Shown in pieces: positions 1 to 43,200 of a DNA stretch of 64,000 nt. The DNA comes from Carnegiea gigantea (Eukaryota > Streptophyta > Magnoliopsida > Caryophyllales > Cactaceae): positions 7,501-71,500 of the forward strand of contig JAKOGI010002761.1 of the NCBI GenBank assembly GCA_029747015.1, given 5' to 3'. The notes under the pieces were generated by a model. The model was not told where the DNA came from, ran no database searches, and saw nothing but the letters and a program-made list of their open reading frames with translations. A program made the translations under genes and the position numbers. Each line of letters opens with the position of its first letter. The stretch's first letter is position 1.

Positions 1-775
1 AAAATTAGATTTCAAAATTAAAATTAACAATATATTTAAATTTAAAATTCAAACAATTTATTTCTGTCGATACAACAATTATCCCGCATGTTAGATTAAT
101 CAAAGTGAATCCAATTCTTTACTAATGCATACTTAAGTTTGCAGATAAACTGCACAAACAAGACTTTTGTGGATTTTCAAGGTCACTTTAGGTGATCAAT
201 TACATTATGCCCATACAACAACAATTATCCCGCATGTCAAGGGGATTCTTCAAATGCCTAATTGCCGTATTAACTTTATTAATTTAACATACAACAGTGA
301 ATAATTAACGATTGAACCTGAATGTTTTAATTAGTTTCACTACACTTTTTTCTTTAAGGCTTTTCATTAAGGTGGAATACTACACATGCACACAAGACAT
401 TAATTACAATAAACGTATACATGGTAATTTACATTGTGATGTAGTTGCCGGCTAATTTTGCTTCTTTTTTCACATCAACTTTACCGAGAGATTGCATGAG
501 GTTCTTGAGCGAAAGCAATACAGCCCTAGGCAGAAATTGACTGAATTAGGTCCTCCCTCAGCCTCCTAGATTTAGAAATAGATTGTCGCAAAGAAAAATT
601 AGCCTTTTGCAACACCCAAAAAATAAAATTAAAAAACCTCATGTGTACAAATTCAAAATCCCCATCCTCTCAATATACTAATTCCATCCTCAATCACCAG
701 CTATTTACTGCTTACCATTCTCCTTTCCCCACAAATAGTTGATCCACAAAATACACTCCATTACGTAGGTACGCT
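1..775. other. Downstream flank of the LIN37-like gene
   Basis: AT-rich sequence that contains the gene's 3' UTR (minus strand) at its right side. A short phrase, ACAACAATTATCCCGCATGT, occurs near 70-92 and again near 219-238. Nothing else is recognisable. Confidence 0.5.
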
Positions 776-30732
<29,957 letters not shown>

Positions 30733-30909
30733 CGCCGTAGAGAAATCAGTTCTCGTCTCGTCTCGCCTCGCCTCGTCTAATAGGGCCGGAGGTTTCGACT
30801 GCGAGCACTGGTGGAGAGTCGAGAGTGAGAGGAACTGAGCGAGCCTTTTTTGGGACTCCTGGTGGCTGGTGCTTAGGCCAATCTTTACACATATGTACAT
30901 GTGTGTCAT
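30733..30909 (-). promoter_or_regulatory. 5' UTR and promoter-proximal region of the LIN37-like gene
   Basis: On the minus strand the bases just before the start codon are GC-rich with GACGAGGCGAGGCGAGACGA-type purine repeats, then TTTTTTGGGACTCCTGG. An in-frame ATG at 30909 would add 59 residues of non-conserved sequence. No clear TATA box is seen. Confidence 0.35.
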
Positions 30910-30923
30910 TTTGCGTCATCCGA

Positions 30924-31170
30924 TGCTCAATTTCATATATACCATATGATAATATGTACGTATCATTTTTTGATCCAATTAATTAAAGTATTTATTATAG
31001 TTGAAAGAGGATATATTAAATGTATATATACACATATATGTATGTATATATTAAAAGAATAATTACTTTAGTCATTCTTTGTTATCCACTGCTCAATTTC
31101 ATATACTATATGATAATTGATATATAAAATATATTATCATCTTCTTTAATCCAATTAATTAAAGTATTTA
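30924..31170. repeat. Direct repeat upstream of the LIN37-like gene
   Basis: GCTCAATTTCATATA...ATATGATAAT...GATCCAATTAATTAAAGTATTTATT at about 30928-31000 recurs at about 31090-31172. The repeat period is near 160 bp. It lies in the 5' flank of the gene. Confidence 0.7.
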
Positions 31171-31172
31171 TT

Positions 31173-33513
31173 GGTAAAGATATCCTGTTCTTATGTCCAA
31201 TTTACATTGAATTACCTATAGGCATTTAGCATACTATTTTTCTTTTTCTTTTTCTTTTTTTTTTTTAACTCTCATTGTACAATAAAAATTCTCACATTTT
31301 AACAAGAAGTTAGCCCAAATTTTTTGTAATGACACATAACTATCCTTGTTAATTAAAATGCTCCTTCCCATTTTTCCGTCTTTCAAAAATGTAAGAATTA
31401 TTTACCTTAAAATAAAAATAATTAGAAATTTCTTTAATTAGTAAAGTCATAACACAAGGTAAATTATGATACTCATTATATTTAATATTAAAATTTAGTA
31501 TTTTTTAAAATTATTTTAATAATATAGGTTCGTTTTGTAAGTTTATCCTAATCAATATTTGATTGAATTCGCAATGACTAGATGTTTTGTCCAAATTTTC
31601 TTAAACATCCAACAATTAATAAAGAGGTGGTGTGTGACTTTCATTCACCCTCATTTTGCCAAACAGAGTATCTTTGTTGCTTGTAAATATCCATCCACAT
31701 ACATAAATTCAAGGAGGACCACAAAAGCTTTAGCTTTGCTAAATTTCACAACATCTTTTCAATCAATCTAATTTTCTACTCAGTAAAAAATTGCAACCTA
31801 ACTGAAGGTTTTTTTTTTGGGCAAAAAAAAAATGGTCAACTCTTTGCTTGGTCAATCCTTGAATAAAATCTGTGATAGTCATAATGCACAATTTGAAGAC
31901 TTTTAAAGTTCAAACATCCATCTTAACGATGTAAAATTTTAGTTTTTTTTTTTTAGCATGCAAATTGTCGATTGAAGCGGAATATCATTTTTGTTATTTT
32001 TTCTCTCTCCAAACGCCAAAAAAAAATATTGTTTTATCTAATTCTGTTCCTAGGAGGGAGCTTTGGGTTTTGTGCACCTCTCGCCTCGTCATATCCACAG
32101 TCTAGTGCTTGTACTTTGATCCCCTAGGATGGTCAAGCCGACATGGCAACATATCACGATCATTTTTAAGTAGGCGTATTCATTGGTCCCTTGAATTAAA
32201 TACCAAATAAGGGAAGGAAGGAGGACAGATGATCTAAATGAATAGAAATGATCCAAACCAAACCAAACCCAACCCCCCCCCAAAAAGGGACCAAATCAAG
32301 ACAAATCTTGTTTCATTTATCTGAATATTTCTCAATTTCCTTCAAAGCTAGACCTAAAACTAGTCTAATTTCCTTACTGCAACTTTTTGGCACTCCAAAA
32401 GCCAAAACTTAAAATTGCGAACTTCCAAACAACACCACTACTCAATGACAACACTTCTTCACAATTTGACAAAAGAAAATTGAGATTTAATTGCACAATA
32501 GAATTCAACCATTTACTCACAAAGAACAAGTAGGGTTGATCGATTATACCAATAACCCGTCTAATGAGTTGAACAGCGATTGAAAGCAAAGAGGTTGGAA
32601 TGTAAGTGAAGTTCTTGAAGCTTGAGAACTAATGTGTGGCTCAAGCAAGCCCTAATATATTGAGGATCGGACCGAACTGAAGGGTGAGCAAGAAAATTTA
32701 ATATACTGAGGAATGGATCGAATTCACCAAGTTTAGTTCAATCTATTTCAACCTAGTTCAATTTGATCTTCTGTTCGATTCGGATATGGATTGAATAATG
32801 AACAATCCTACTTTCATATAACTTATTTATTTCAAGGAAAAATAGCAAACTAGCATGAAAGACCATTACATATGCACAAGGATGCTTGTCTAGTTCACAA
32901 ATATCAATTTTGCTCAAGGAAGTTATGCTTTAATTCAGTAACTATAACTATGATTGGAAAGGTACCGATTGGAAATTGGGCAAATGACCTTGAGACAACA
33001 ACACTAATACAACTCATTTTCCTTGCAACATCAACCTTCAATCTATCTCCAACCAATGTTAAAAGAACCGTCTTGGAGATTGATCCGGCTAAAGGAGTGG
33101 GTCAATGGATCAAGCAATTCAACTAGTTCAATAGGCCAGACAATTACACTGTTAGAATTGAGGTTAGATCAGTTAACCCGATTTACTTGTAAATCGAGAT
33201 GAGTTGACATGAATATATCCAATGGTAATTTCCTACATGTTTTAAGCGTAAACATTTTTCTTGCATGAAAAGAGTGGTGTAAAACTAATAGTGAGTCATA
33301 TCAATTGACCCGGGATCCGCATAAAAAACAGAATCGCCCAGATAAAAGTCATCCCCCAGAGGCGGACGACCCAATCGCCACGACGCCCGTGAAATAAAAG
33401 AAATAAAAGGGAGTAACACTAAAGAGAACTACCAACTAGTTTCTTTCCGAATTCCTAGGTCTTCCTCACATCTTCTTAATGGCAGATTCCGGATGAGAGA
33501 GAAAGAGAACCAG
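31173..33513. other. Intergenic stretch, no gene recognised
   Basis: AT-rich DNA with T runs and a 9-base C tract (32273-32281). Short frames at 31559, 32089, 32374 and 32872 have no domains. A slightly GC-richer patch at 33300-33420 is unexplained. Confidence 0.4.
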
Positions 33514-33868
33514 CCTCAAACCCCATTGTCCAAGTCTGGCCTTCCATAATTTCTCATTCATCCCCCTTCTGATCTTTCGTTTTCTACTGCTGTAAAGTCC
33601 TTCCCTGGCAGGAAGAATCCTTCATTAAAAGAACATCAACCATGCGAAGATTTCAATTTTTTGCCTTTCTTAAATTAAAATTCGTATTAATAGGGTAATC
33701 CCGATCCAAATGTAACCCGATTGGGTCAAATCGCTTGAAAGTTGAACGGTTTAGACCAAGTCAATCCGGTTCAACTATCCGACGGGCTAACAAGCATGTC
33801 CAAACTAGATCAGAAGGGGGATGAATGAGAAATTATGGCAGGCCAGACTTGGACAATGGGGTTTGAGG
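33514..33868. repeat. 62-bp inverted repeat with 231-bp spacer
   Basis: Left arm 33514-33575 (CCTCAAACCCCATTGTCCAA...TTCTGATCT) and right arm 33807-33868 (AGATCAGAAGGGGGATGAAT...GGGTTTGAGG) are reverse complements at 61 of 62 positions. Similarity ends abruptly on both sides, so this is not a MITE with extended arms. Confidence 0.9.
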
Positions 33869-34081
33869 TACGATTTGGTTCTTGTAACATTGTCTACAGG
33901 ACATAGGTATGGTTCAAAGACATTTTCTAATTTTAATCCATAATATGATATGCACTTATCTAAACACGAGTGTCTTTACATTCAGCCAAAAACACACCCC
34001 CCCCCCCCCAAAAAAAACCCCCAACTACAGCGTCTTTACATCAAAATCCATAACAGATTCCAGACAAAGGGATCAAATGGA

Positions 34082-34219
34082 TCAATCCTCGTGGTATAAA
34101 TACAAGCCAAGACCAAAACGGGCACAAGCCCTCACAAAAGCAATCTCTTCAGCTGCAGCAACTGGATCAACTGAATTGGATTCGCTGGAGGATACTGTTC
34201 CAGTAGATTCACGATATGC
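34082..34219 (-). CDS. RAD52-2: RAD52-like exon 4 (C terminus)
   Basis: A 138-bp exon after acceptor ATGCAG. It encodes [45 protein letters not shown] and TGA. The [12 protein letters not shown] end is the hallmark of the family. Confidence 0.94.
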   Translation of the reverse strand, partial: AYRESTGTVSSSESNSVDPVAAAEEIAFVRACARFGLGLYLYHED

Positions 34220-37200
34220 CTGCATTACCATAAAAAGTTTCATCACAAGAACAATCCAGTGATCTAAGATACTTTCAAGCGGTTAGTTCAACATCAATGC
34301 ACTGTTAATGTACTTGAGGCTGTGACGAGTTTAAGGCTGCTGTGTAGCCCTATTGCATTGAAAAAAGGGGTTAGATATCCTTATCAGGGAGGGAAAAAAA
34401 GCCAAAATGGGTTAGGTCAGGATGCAACAATAAGTCGGTCAAGAGAGGGGATTTCGGTACAACTTATGACAGGCAGTCACATTTTAAGAACCATAAGAGC
34501 CCTCTCGCAAAAACTAGTTCCCTAGCAAAGCATAGGCTAGTGCAGTGCTTTTCATATTGGCAACAAGCAGCCCGGAAAGGATCACAAGGCAGACACTGGA
34601 AGGCAAGACTAGATGACCCTGAAAATTTTCATGTACAGTTAAATTTCTACATAAAGAAAACTGGGTAACTGAAGGTATATTCTTGTCATTCAGGACTCAA
34701 GAGTGACTAGGACTGCAGTGAGGTCATTTGCATGTACAACACGCAGTTGTCCTGATCCACAGACCCACAAGGCACAGACGCTCTAATGATGATGCCTTGA
34801 GCTGGATTACAAGAAAGCGACAAACATTGATCTTCCACAAATATGGATCCAAAATTGAAAAGAAAAAAGTCATGCAAGGATGGAGACCAACCTCTCCATC
34901 AGATCCTCGAATGGTAACACGATAAACTACTGTTACACTCCCATCATCAGAGAATATGACATCACGTACTTCTCCACACCAACCTGCAATAAAATTGCAA
35001 ATATCAATCTTCGCTGAAGAGAGTTTTTTCCCTTTTCTCCTCTTTTTTTTGGTTTTTTTCTTTTGGGGGGGGGGGGGGGGGAGGTGAAGGGGTAGGGGTA
35101 GGGTAGGTCGAGGGGCACTAGATATCAGGTCAAAGAAGTATTAGGTAGCAAAGCTAACAATTGCAACATGCTGTAACCACATCTTGTTACATAAGATCGA
35201 ACTCGGAATTGGAGTTTTGGATCCCTTCAGCATTCTAGCATATAGTGCCACACAACTATTGGTCGACCTAATCACACACAAATACTAGTGGAACTAGTAA
35301 CATAAGAACTTGCAATAGAAGATTTCGTAATAACATTGTCAAGTTTCTCTCAGAATTCTCAATCACCTAACAACACAATCATATGAGAAAGGGATCTATG
35401 GCAACATCATTTGCAAGTATAAGTATTCACACAATCCAAGCCAGCATAGATGACTCTATTCAGAGTACAAACAGTGCCCTAGATGAACCATGATCTTACC
35501 AAAGCAGATCCATAATTGTGGATAACCTGATTTGGCTTAAATATCAATCCTAGTTAACACCATACCACAGAGAATCCAGAGCAAACTAAAAGGTCCCCGC
35601 CAGAAAAATTAAAGAATGCAGACTGCAAACATATACAGCCAAAGACAGCCATTTAGCATCCAAAGTCCAAACCACGTTGGTGTTGTTACTTCCATAGCAT
35701 ACATCAAGAAAGGATGAAAGACTAGGTACCAGAAACATAATCTGACAATGTAGGGTAGAGAATGAACAGAGTAAAATTTGACAACAATATTCAGCATTTA
35801 CGAACCCACTAATGTAAATAAGGAGCAATCCATACGAGCACTAACGTAAAAAAAAACATGCATTGCCCAGCTCACCCCTCAATAACTATTTCTTAACTTC
35901 CTTTAAATGAATTATGAGTAATCAGAAAGTGTACTAACATGACACCAAAGGGTGCCACTCAGGTACAAAAAGGGGGCAACTACAAAAATCATGCCCTCGA
36001 GCTCTCCCTAAAAATCTTTATCTATACAACATCCAAGAAGTCGACTTTGTATCGCAATTGAGAACTTGACCTCCACGCATACAAGATTCTCATATAGCAA
36101 AGCTTGAATTCCTCGTAACACAAAATCCGACAATAACTTTCTTCCGAAGTACTCCACGAAACAAATGAGTTATCTTCCACCGAGGACATAAGTCTTCTTC
36201 AATCTCCCAGCCATATCTCTTACCGTAGGGTGAACCAACTTACGCCCAATCTCCCAATCAGAAAGACAAATGCCAAATCAAGAAAATCCGCCAATAAGAA
36301 GAAACAGATGGTCTGCAATTCTTCCTCATCCAGGCAACATAACACTAGTTTAGTTAAAATTCCTATTTTTAAGCATGTCCTCCATGGGAATACTTCTTTT
36401 GATGGCTGCTATGCAGAAAGCAGGTTGTAGAGGGAGTTTTACGACTTCCATAAGGCCTTGATAAGAATATGTCGACTCTTCCTAAATCATATTGTGGAAG
36501 TTCTTAACAATAAGATGCACATTTGAATAATGGGGCTCACTAATTTCACCATTGCCCTCGCGTGCAGCCTTCATATCAGCTAGAAGAACAGCTACACATG
36601 CGCCTAGAGCAATTCCGACAAAGGGATGGTAGGCACAACATGCTCTTAGAGCAATTCCTACAAGAAAGGGTGGCTCACAGAACCAAAAGTCCCACACAGA
36701 GAAATTCGCTCAAATTTAATTTCAACTTTCATTCATAATCTGCATTCTCCATTTACATAAGGGGTTTCTACAACTACGCGGTTAACTGACACTAGAAAAC
36801 CTAAATGATAAGACATAAAATAGAAAATGACAAAATATATAACCTAATATAATCTGAATAGACTAGGAAACTAAATCTTGATAAGATAACACTAAATATA
36901 CTTATTTTAACTATCTTAAGATATACTTAAAAGATACATGCAAACATAATAAAAATATAAAATATCTCCAATATTGAAATATTCTAATTTTCCAAATCAA
37001 AAAAAAAAAAATAAAAAAATGGTAATGCTCTCAGCTTCTCCAAGCAAAGTAGCAATGCCATCGGTGGATTTAAATTCTTGTTAACTAGAAGTTCGTTAGG
37101 GATGAAATGATCAACATCCTCAATTGCTAGACTTGACATCCCCGCATGTTTACATTCTGGATATGAAGACCAAAATCCCTAGATTTAGGCAATATCTTGC

Positions 37201-40200
37201 ATTCATATGTAGCCTTGTGATACTCCTCATAAATACTTTCCTCATCATTGTGACCTTCTTTAACTTCACTCTACTTAATTTGTATAATTTCATCTATAGA
37301 TGAAATAATTTGTTGAAGCGGAATCTCCAATGCCCTTTTATTGATAACTTGTGTAGTAGGTGAAATATCCAAAAGCGCACAATTTTGGAACTTAGGCTTG
37401 AAGAAAGTATTCTATGCAATTAACATGGAAAAGCCCGAGGGGAGAGAGAAAAAGACCCGGGGGTGCATTGAGCCACTTACTTGATGAATGCTTATTAATT
37501 TGAGGTAATTAGGGAGTAGTACAATTACTTTGAGGTATAGGAAATGACTAGTCACTAGTATCATGATTCCTAGGGAACTAAAACAGATTCTTACAGACGA
37601 CTCCTCAATTTTTTTAAGATTTCATAAGAGAGACATAGCGCTTATGTTTGGAATGGATAGATACTGATGGGAGAGAGAGGTACGAGATATAGAAGTAGAC
37701 TCTAATGTCCTCTTATGCCACTCTCCAGTTGTTGAAAAATATAAATAACAAATAATAAATAATTGACAGAACGGGGCGTGGCATGGGGATGATTTTGATA
37801 GGGGAGAGAGGGCATATTGATATGAGGGAAAGGTAAGAGTTATAGAAGTAGACTATACTTTTGTCTCATGCCACTGTCCTAATGGGGAATGGGCCGTGGC
37901 ACGGAGACCCAAATCGTCCCCATCCCTGTCCTAACCAGGGCTTAAATATTCATTCCTATCCCCACTCGGGGCTGGGGACCTGATTCTCCACCTCGTTGCC
38001 ATCCCTAGATGGTAGTGGATGGTGGCCAATGGTCAAAGGCTGTGACAGTGATTTTGTTTAGATCATGGGTTCGAAAGTTTGAACATAACTTTTTTGGAAT
38101 GATTTTCCCCCCTTTTTTTAACAATTTCAAACCTCCATAATTGGGTTGTGTTGGCTTAGGGGTGAATAACCTGCTGAGATACCAAATTTGATATAGGATG
38201 CTCCAAGAGCTATCCTTACAAAGGGGTAGTTGATGTAGGACGCTGTTAGAATAATCCCTATGGGAAGAGGTGGCTCACACAGAACAAAAGAGTTTCACCT
38301 AGACAAATTCGCTCAAATTCAATTTCAAATATCATTCATATCTACCTTATCCAATTACACAAAGAGTTTTATCCAACAAAGAGGCTAACTAACACTAGGA
38401 AACCTAAATGACAAGACACAACAAAGAAGGATAAAACCATATAACATAATATAATTTCCCTCGACTAGGAAACTAAATTTTGATAATACACTGGTAGATG
38501 TCCTTATTTTGACACTAGTAGATATCCTTATTTTGGCTACCTTAAAATATGCTTAATAAATACATACAAAAAAATAAAAGTACAAAAGATCTCCTATGTG
38601 GAAATATATTAATAACCTAAATCTTTTTACCCATTCTTTGCTCTTATCTTGCATTACTTTAGAGCAACTCCCACAAAAAAGGGTCACACAAAGCCAAAAA
38701 GTGTCACAAAAGAGAAATCAGTTCCAAGTATCATTCATAATCTGCCTTCTCTAATTACACAAAGGGCTTTGTATAACTAAGAGGCCAACTAACGCCATGA
38801 AACCCAAATAATACGACATAAAATAGAAAAATATAAAAATATAACCTACTATAACCCTAATAGACTAAGAAATAAAATCTTGATAATATAATACCAAATA
38901 TCCTTATTTTGGATAGGGTAAAATTTGCTTAAAAAATGCCTATGAAAGCAATAAAAATTAAAAAGATCTTCAATATCAAAATATTCTAATTTCCTAATTT
39001 TTCTACCTATCCTTTACTCTTACTCTGCATCATTAGAGAACCATTCCTACGAGAAGGGGTGGCTCAAATAGAACCAAAGTGGGTCATAGAGAGATATTCT
39101 CCCTTCTCCAATTACATAAAAGAGATCATGTAACTAAGAAGTTGGGCTAATACTAGGAAAGCTAAATGACAAGATATAAATTAGAAAAGGACAAAAATAT
39201 ATAACCTAATATAATCCTAATACACTAGGAAATAAAATCTGCGTAGCATACTGTCAAATGCGCTTATTTTGGCTACCTTAAAATATCCTTAGGAAATGCA
39301 TACAAAAATAATAAAATACAAATATCACCAATAAGGAAATATTATACTTTCTTGATGAGGGTGCGTGGGTTGATCCAGCAAGGCTGGAAGCAGATATTGC
39401 TAGTCAGCTTTATAGGGGCACACCCATGCTACCAGTGAGTGATGCTTGTGTTACTCCTATAGAAAGGAATGAGCTAGTGAGAAGTGTTTATCCCTCTTCC
39501 TCAACCTATGCACTATCGTCCCCCAATGTGGTGTCAACTCATACGCCATCCACTTCTTATTCTTGGTTCAATGATATGATTGACCAACCTACAGCACTGG
39601 TGGTTAATCCTCCTCTTTTTTCTGCGGGAAGCCACTCCTCTCATTCTGCCGATTTGGGTCTTGGTGTTTTGAGTGGTGTGCCTTGCGACTTACCAAGAGA
39701 AGTGGTTCGGGATGCACTTGCTATGAGTTTAGGAGCTCGAAGCAGTGCATCTTTTTCAGGGGTGGTTGACAATAGATGTGAGCATCCTGTGCACCATGAT
39801 TGGCCATTGGTGTCCATTGCGCAAACTAATGCTGAAGATGTGGAAACTCCTCTAGCAATTGATTTCTCATTTCTTCAGAGCTCAAATGATTCGTTCTCAG
39901 TAGAAGATATTTGGGATGGAGAAAATGTTAATTCTGGGAATGTGTCAAAATGGGTTGCCTCCAAGCTCAAAAGTATTACTGCCACCATTGGTGTGGCATT
40001 TTCAGGTTATGAAAGTGAAGTCATTCATTTACTTTCTAGGATTGAAAAGAACGGTGTCATGCCTAAACAGAGTGTGCAAAGGACACCATCGGCAATCAAA
40101 AGGCAAAGAGAATTAAGGAGGCTTGAGTTTGGTGTGAACTATGACCGGGTAAGCGCCTCTTCTAGTGGGATGTTGGTTCCGTATGTTTAGGATGTTGTCC

Positions 40201-43200
40201 TAGAATGTGAGGGGCATCAATGATCTTCGCAAGAGAGATGTCTTAAAAAGCTTTCTGAGGGATTGGAAATGTGATTTGATTTGTCTGCAAGAGACAAAGT
40301 TAGAGGAAGTTACATATTCTGTTGTTCGTAGTTTGTGGGGGAACTATTCTGTGGATTTTGCTTTCCTTAAAGCTGAAGGTGCCTCTAGGGGCATCATAGT
40401 GATGTGGGACAAGAACACTTTGAACTTTGTTTCATCTTCTCAGAGAGAATTTTCCATTACTTGCATATTTCAAATGGTGGACGGTGACTTCGCATGGGCT
40501 TTTTCTGGGGTTTACGGGTGTATTGGGGGAGATTTCAATGAAATTTTATATCCTCAATAAAGGAGTTCGGGATTATGTCCAATGAATACTATGGTGGAGT
40601 TTCATGACTTCATCAATTATGCTGCTTTAGTGGAACTTCCTTTGCGTGGGGGTGATTATACTTGGTCTAGGAGTGGTGGGGAAGCTGTTCGCTCGAGGTT
40701 GGACCGCTTCTTGGTTTCTTTGGACTGGGAGGAACATTTCCCAGACTCACTTCAGACTAGATTGCCAAGGCCTCTCTCATATCATTTCCCAATAACTCTA
40801 GAGAAGGCCAAGTTGGAGAGGGGCAATGTTCCTTTCAAATTCGAGAACATGTGGCTCAAAGTTGAAGGGTTCCCTAACCTTGTTAAAAAATGGTGGGAAG
40901 AGGTGGAAGTGGAAGGCTTTGCTAGTTATGTGATTGCGAGGAAGCTTAAGTTTGTTAAAGAGGAGTTGAAAAAATGGAACAAAGAAGTCTTCGGGGATAT
41001 TAAGTTAAGGAAATACAAACTGCTGGATTCTGTTAATACGCTTGATGTGAAAGAAGAATCTGTTGATCTCAGCAGTGATGAAATAGACCAAAGGAGGGTG
41101 GCAAGAGAGGAGTTGGCAAGGGTATTGCACATGGAAGAAGTTTCTTGGAGGCAAAAGTCAAGGGCTCTGTGGCTTAGAGAGGGGGATCGCAACACAAAGT
41201 TTTTCCATAGAACGGCCAACCTGCGTAGGAAGTTCAACTTCATGTCCGGGGTGGAGATTGAGGGGAATCGTTATGAAACAATTGAGAGTATGAAAAGTTC
41301 TATACATGGCTTCTACAAGAAGCTGTTCTATGAAACTGAACCCTGGAGGCCGAAAGTGGAAGGCTTATCGTTGCCCTCTTTATCTATCTCCGCCAGGGAG
41401 GCTCTTGAGATGTCATTTGATGAAGAAGAAGTCATTAGAGCTCTACATGATTGTTGTGGGGATAAGGGGCCTGGCCCAAATGGAATGACTATGGCTTTCC
41501 TTCAAGCAAACTGAGATACGGTGCGAGGGGATGTGTTGACTATGTTCTCGGAGTTTTACACAGATGGGAAATTTGTGGTTAGCCTCAATGCTACTTTCAT
41601 AGGGCTTATTCCAAAGAGAGCTGATGCACAGAATATCAAAGATTATCGCCCAATTAGTTTGATTGGATGTATTTATAAGCTGCTCTCAAAGGTGCTAGCT
41701 CGTAGGTTCAGAAGTGTAATTGGGGGCCTCATTTCTGAGAATCAGAACGCCTTTGTTGGGGGCAGGCAGATTTTGGATGCAGTACTCATTGCAAACGAGC
41801 TTATTGACTCCAGGATCAAGGGTAGTAAGCCGGGGGTTATTTGCAAGCTTGACATCGAGAAGGCTTATGACCATGTCAATTGGGATCTTCTTATTTACGT
41901 AATGAGAAGAATGGGGGTTTGGGGAGAGATGGATTACTTGGATTAGACATTGTATTTCTTCTGCTTCTTTTGCGGTTTTAGTTAATGGCTCCCTTTCTCA
42001 ATTCTTTTCTGCTTCTAGAGGGTTGCGCCAGGGTGACCCTATATCACCTCTTCTGTTCTTATTGGTGATGGAAGTGTTCACAAGGATGGTTAATTCGACC
42101 GCTACAGCAGGACTTATTTCTGGCTTCTCTGTAGGCCGGCTGAATGATTCTGCCACTGATGTCTCTCACGTACTCTTTGCTGATGATACGATTATCTTCT
42201 GTGATAATGATTGCGAGCAAATAGTGAACTTACGTGGCATTCTTATTTGGTTTGAAACGGTGTCTGGGCTAAGAGTCAATCTCTCAAAGAGCTCTATCTT
42301 ACCAGTTGGGCAAGTGGATAATATTCAATTACTTGCAGGAATTCTAGGATGCTCTGTTGGTTCTTTTCCATCATCTTATCTTGGCCTCCCTCTTGGTGCA
42401 AAATTTAAGGATAAATCCATTTGGGCACCTGTGATCGAGCGTTTTGAGAGAAGACTATCGGGGTGGAAATCAAAGTATCTCTCCAAAGGGGGGAGACTGA
42501 CACTTATTAAAAGTGTTTTGGCGAGCATTCCAGCGTACTTTCTCTCACTCTTCCCTTTACCAGTCTCAGTGGCTAATAGGTTGGAAGCTATTCAGAGAAA
42601 ATTCCTTTGGGGGTCTTTTGGTAGTGACTTCAAATTTCATCTTGTTAGATGGAATATTGTCAAGAATCCCATACCAGAAGGGGGATTAGGTGTTAGAGAT
42701 CTTAGAATCTTCAATGAAGCATTGCTAGGCAAGTGGTTGTGGAGATACATGAATGAGAAGGATAGCCTGTGGAGAAGAGTGATTAGGAGCAAATATGGGG
42801 ATAATGGTCTTGGATGGTATCCATCCAAACCAAGTGGTGCTTATGGGCATAGTTTATGGAGGTTCATCCACAAAGGATGGGGAAGATTTTTTCATTATTT
42901 TTCCTTCAAGGCTGGTGTCGGTTCTTCTATTTTGTTTTGGCACGACCGTTGGTGTAAGGAGGGCCCTCTGCGAGATAGCTTCCCCTCTCTTTATGTGCTT
43001 ACGGCGAATAGAGATGCTACTATTGCAGATTTTTGTCACCGTGAGCCTAGCACTATTGTGTGGTCTCCTGTTTTCATCCGTGATGCTTTGATGGATGACT
43101 CTATCCTTGCCACCTTTCTCAATAAGTTGAGTGAGATTTCATTTCATGACTCACCTGATGCGGTTACTTGGGATCTCAACCCTAAAGGTTTTTTCACTGT

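Noticed and set aside
30733..30909. Upstream in-frame ATG that would lengthen the LIN37-like protein by 59 residues
   Set aside because: The extension has no family similarity and looks like 5' UTR; translation can start cleanly at 30732.
36649..39346. Regular repeats that might suggest a CRISPR-like array
   Set aside because: Units are about 370 bp, diverged, adjoining without spacers, and in a plant intron.
39426..40190. 254-codon open frame as a possible host gene
   Set aside because: It lies inside the L1 target duplication directly upstream of ORF2 and extends into the element's left end; it is best read as L1 ORF1.
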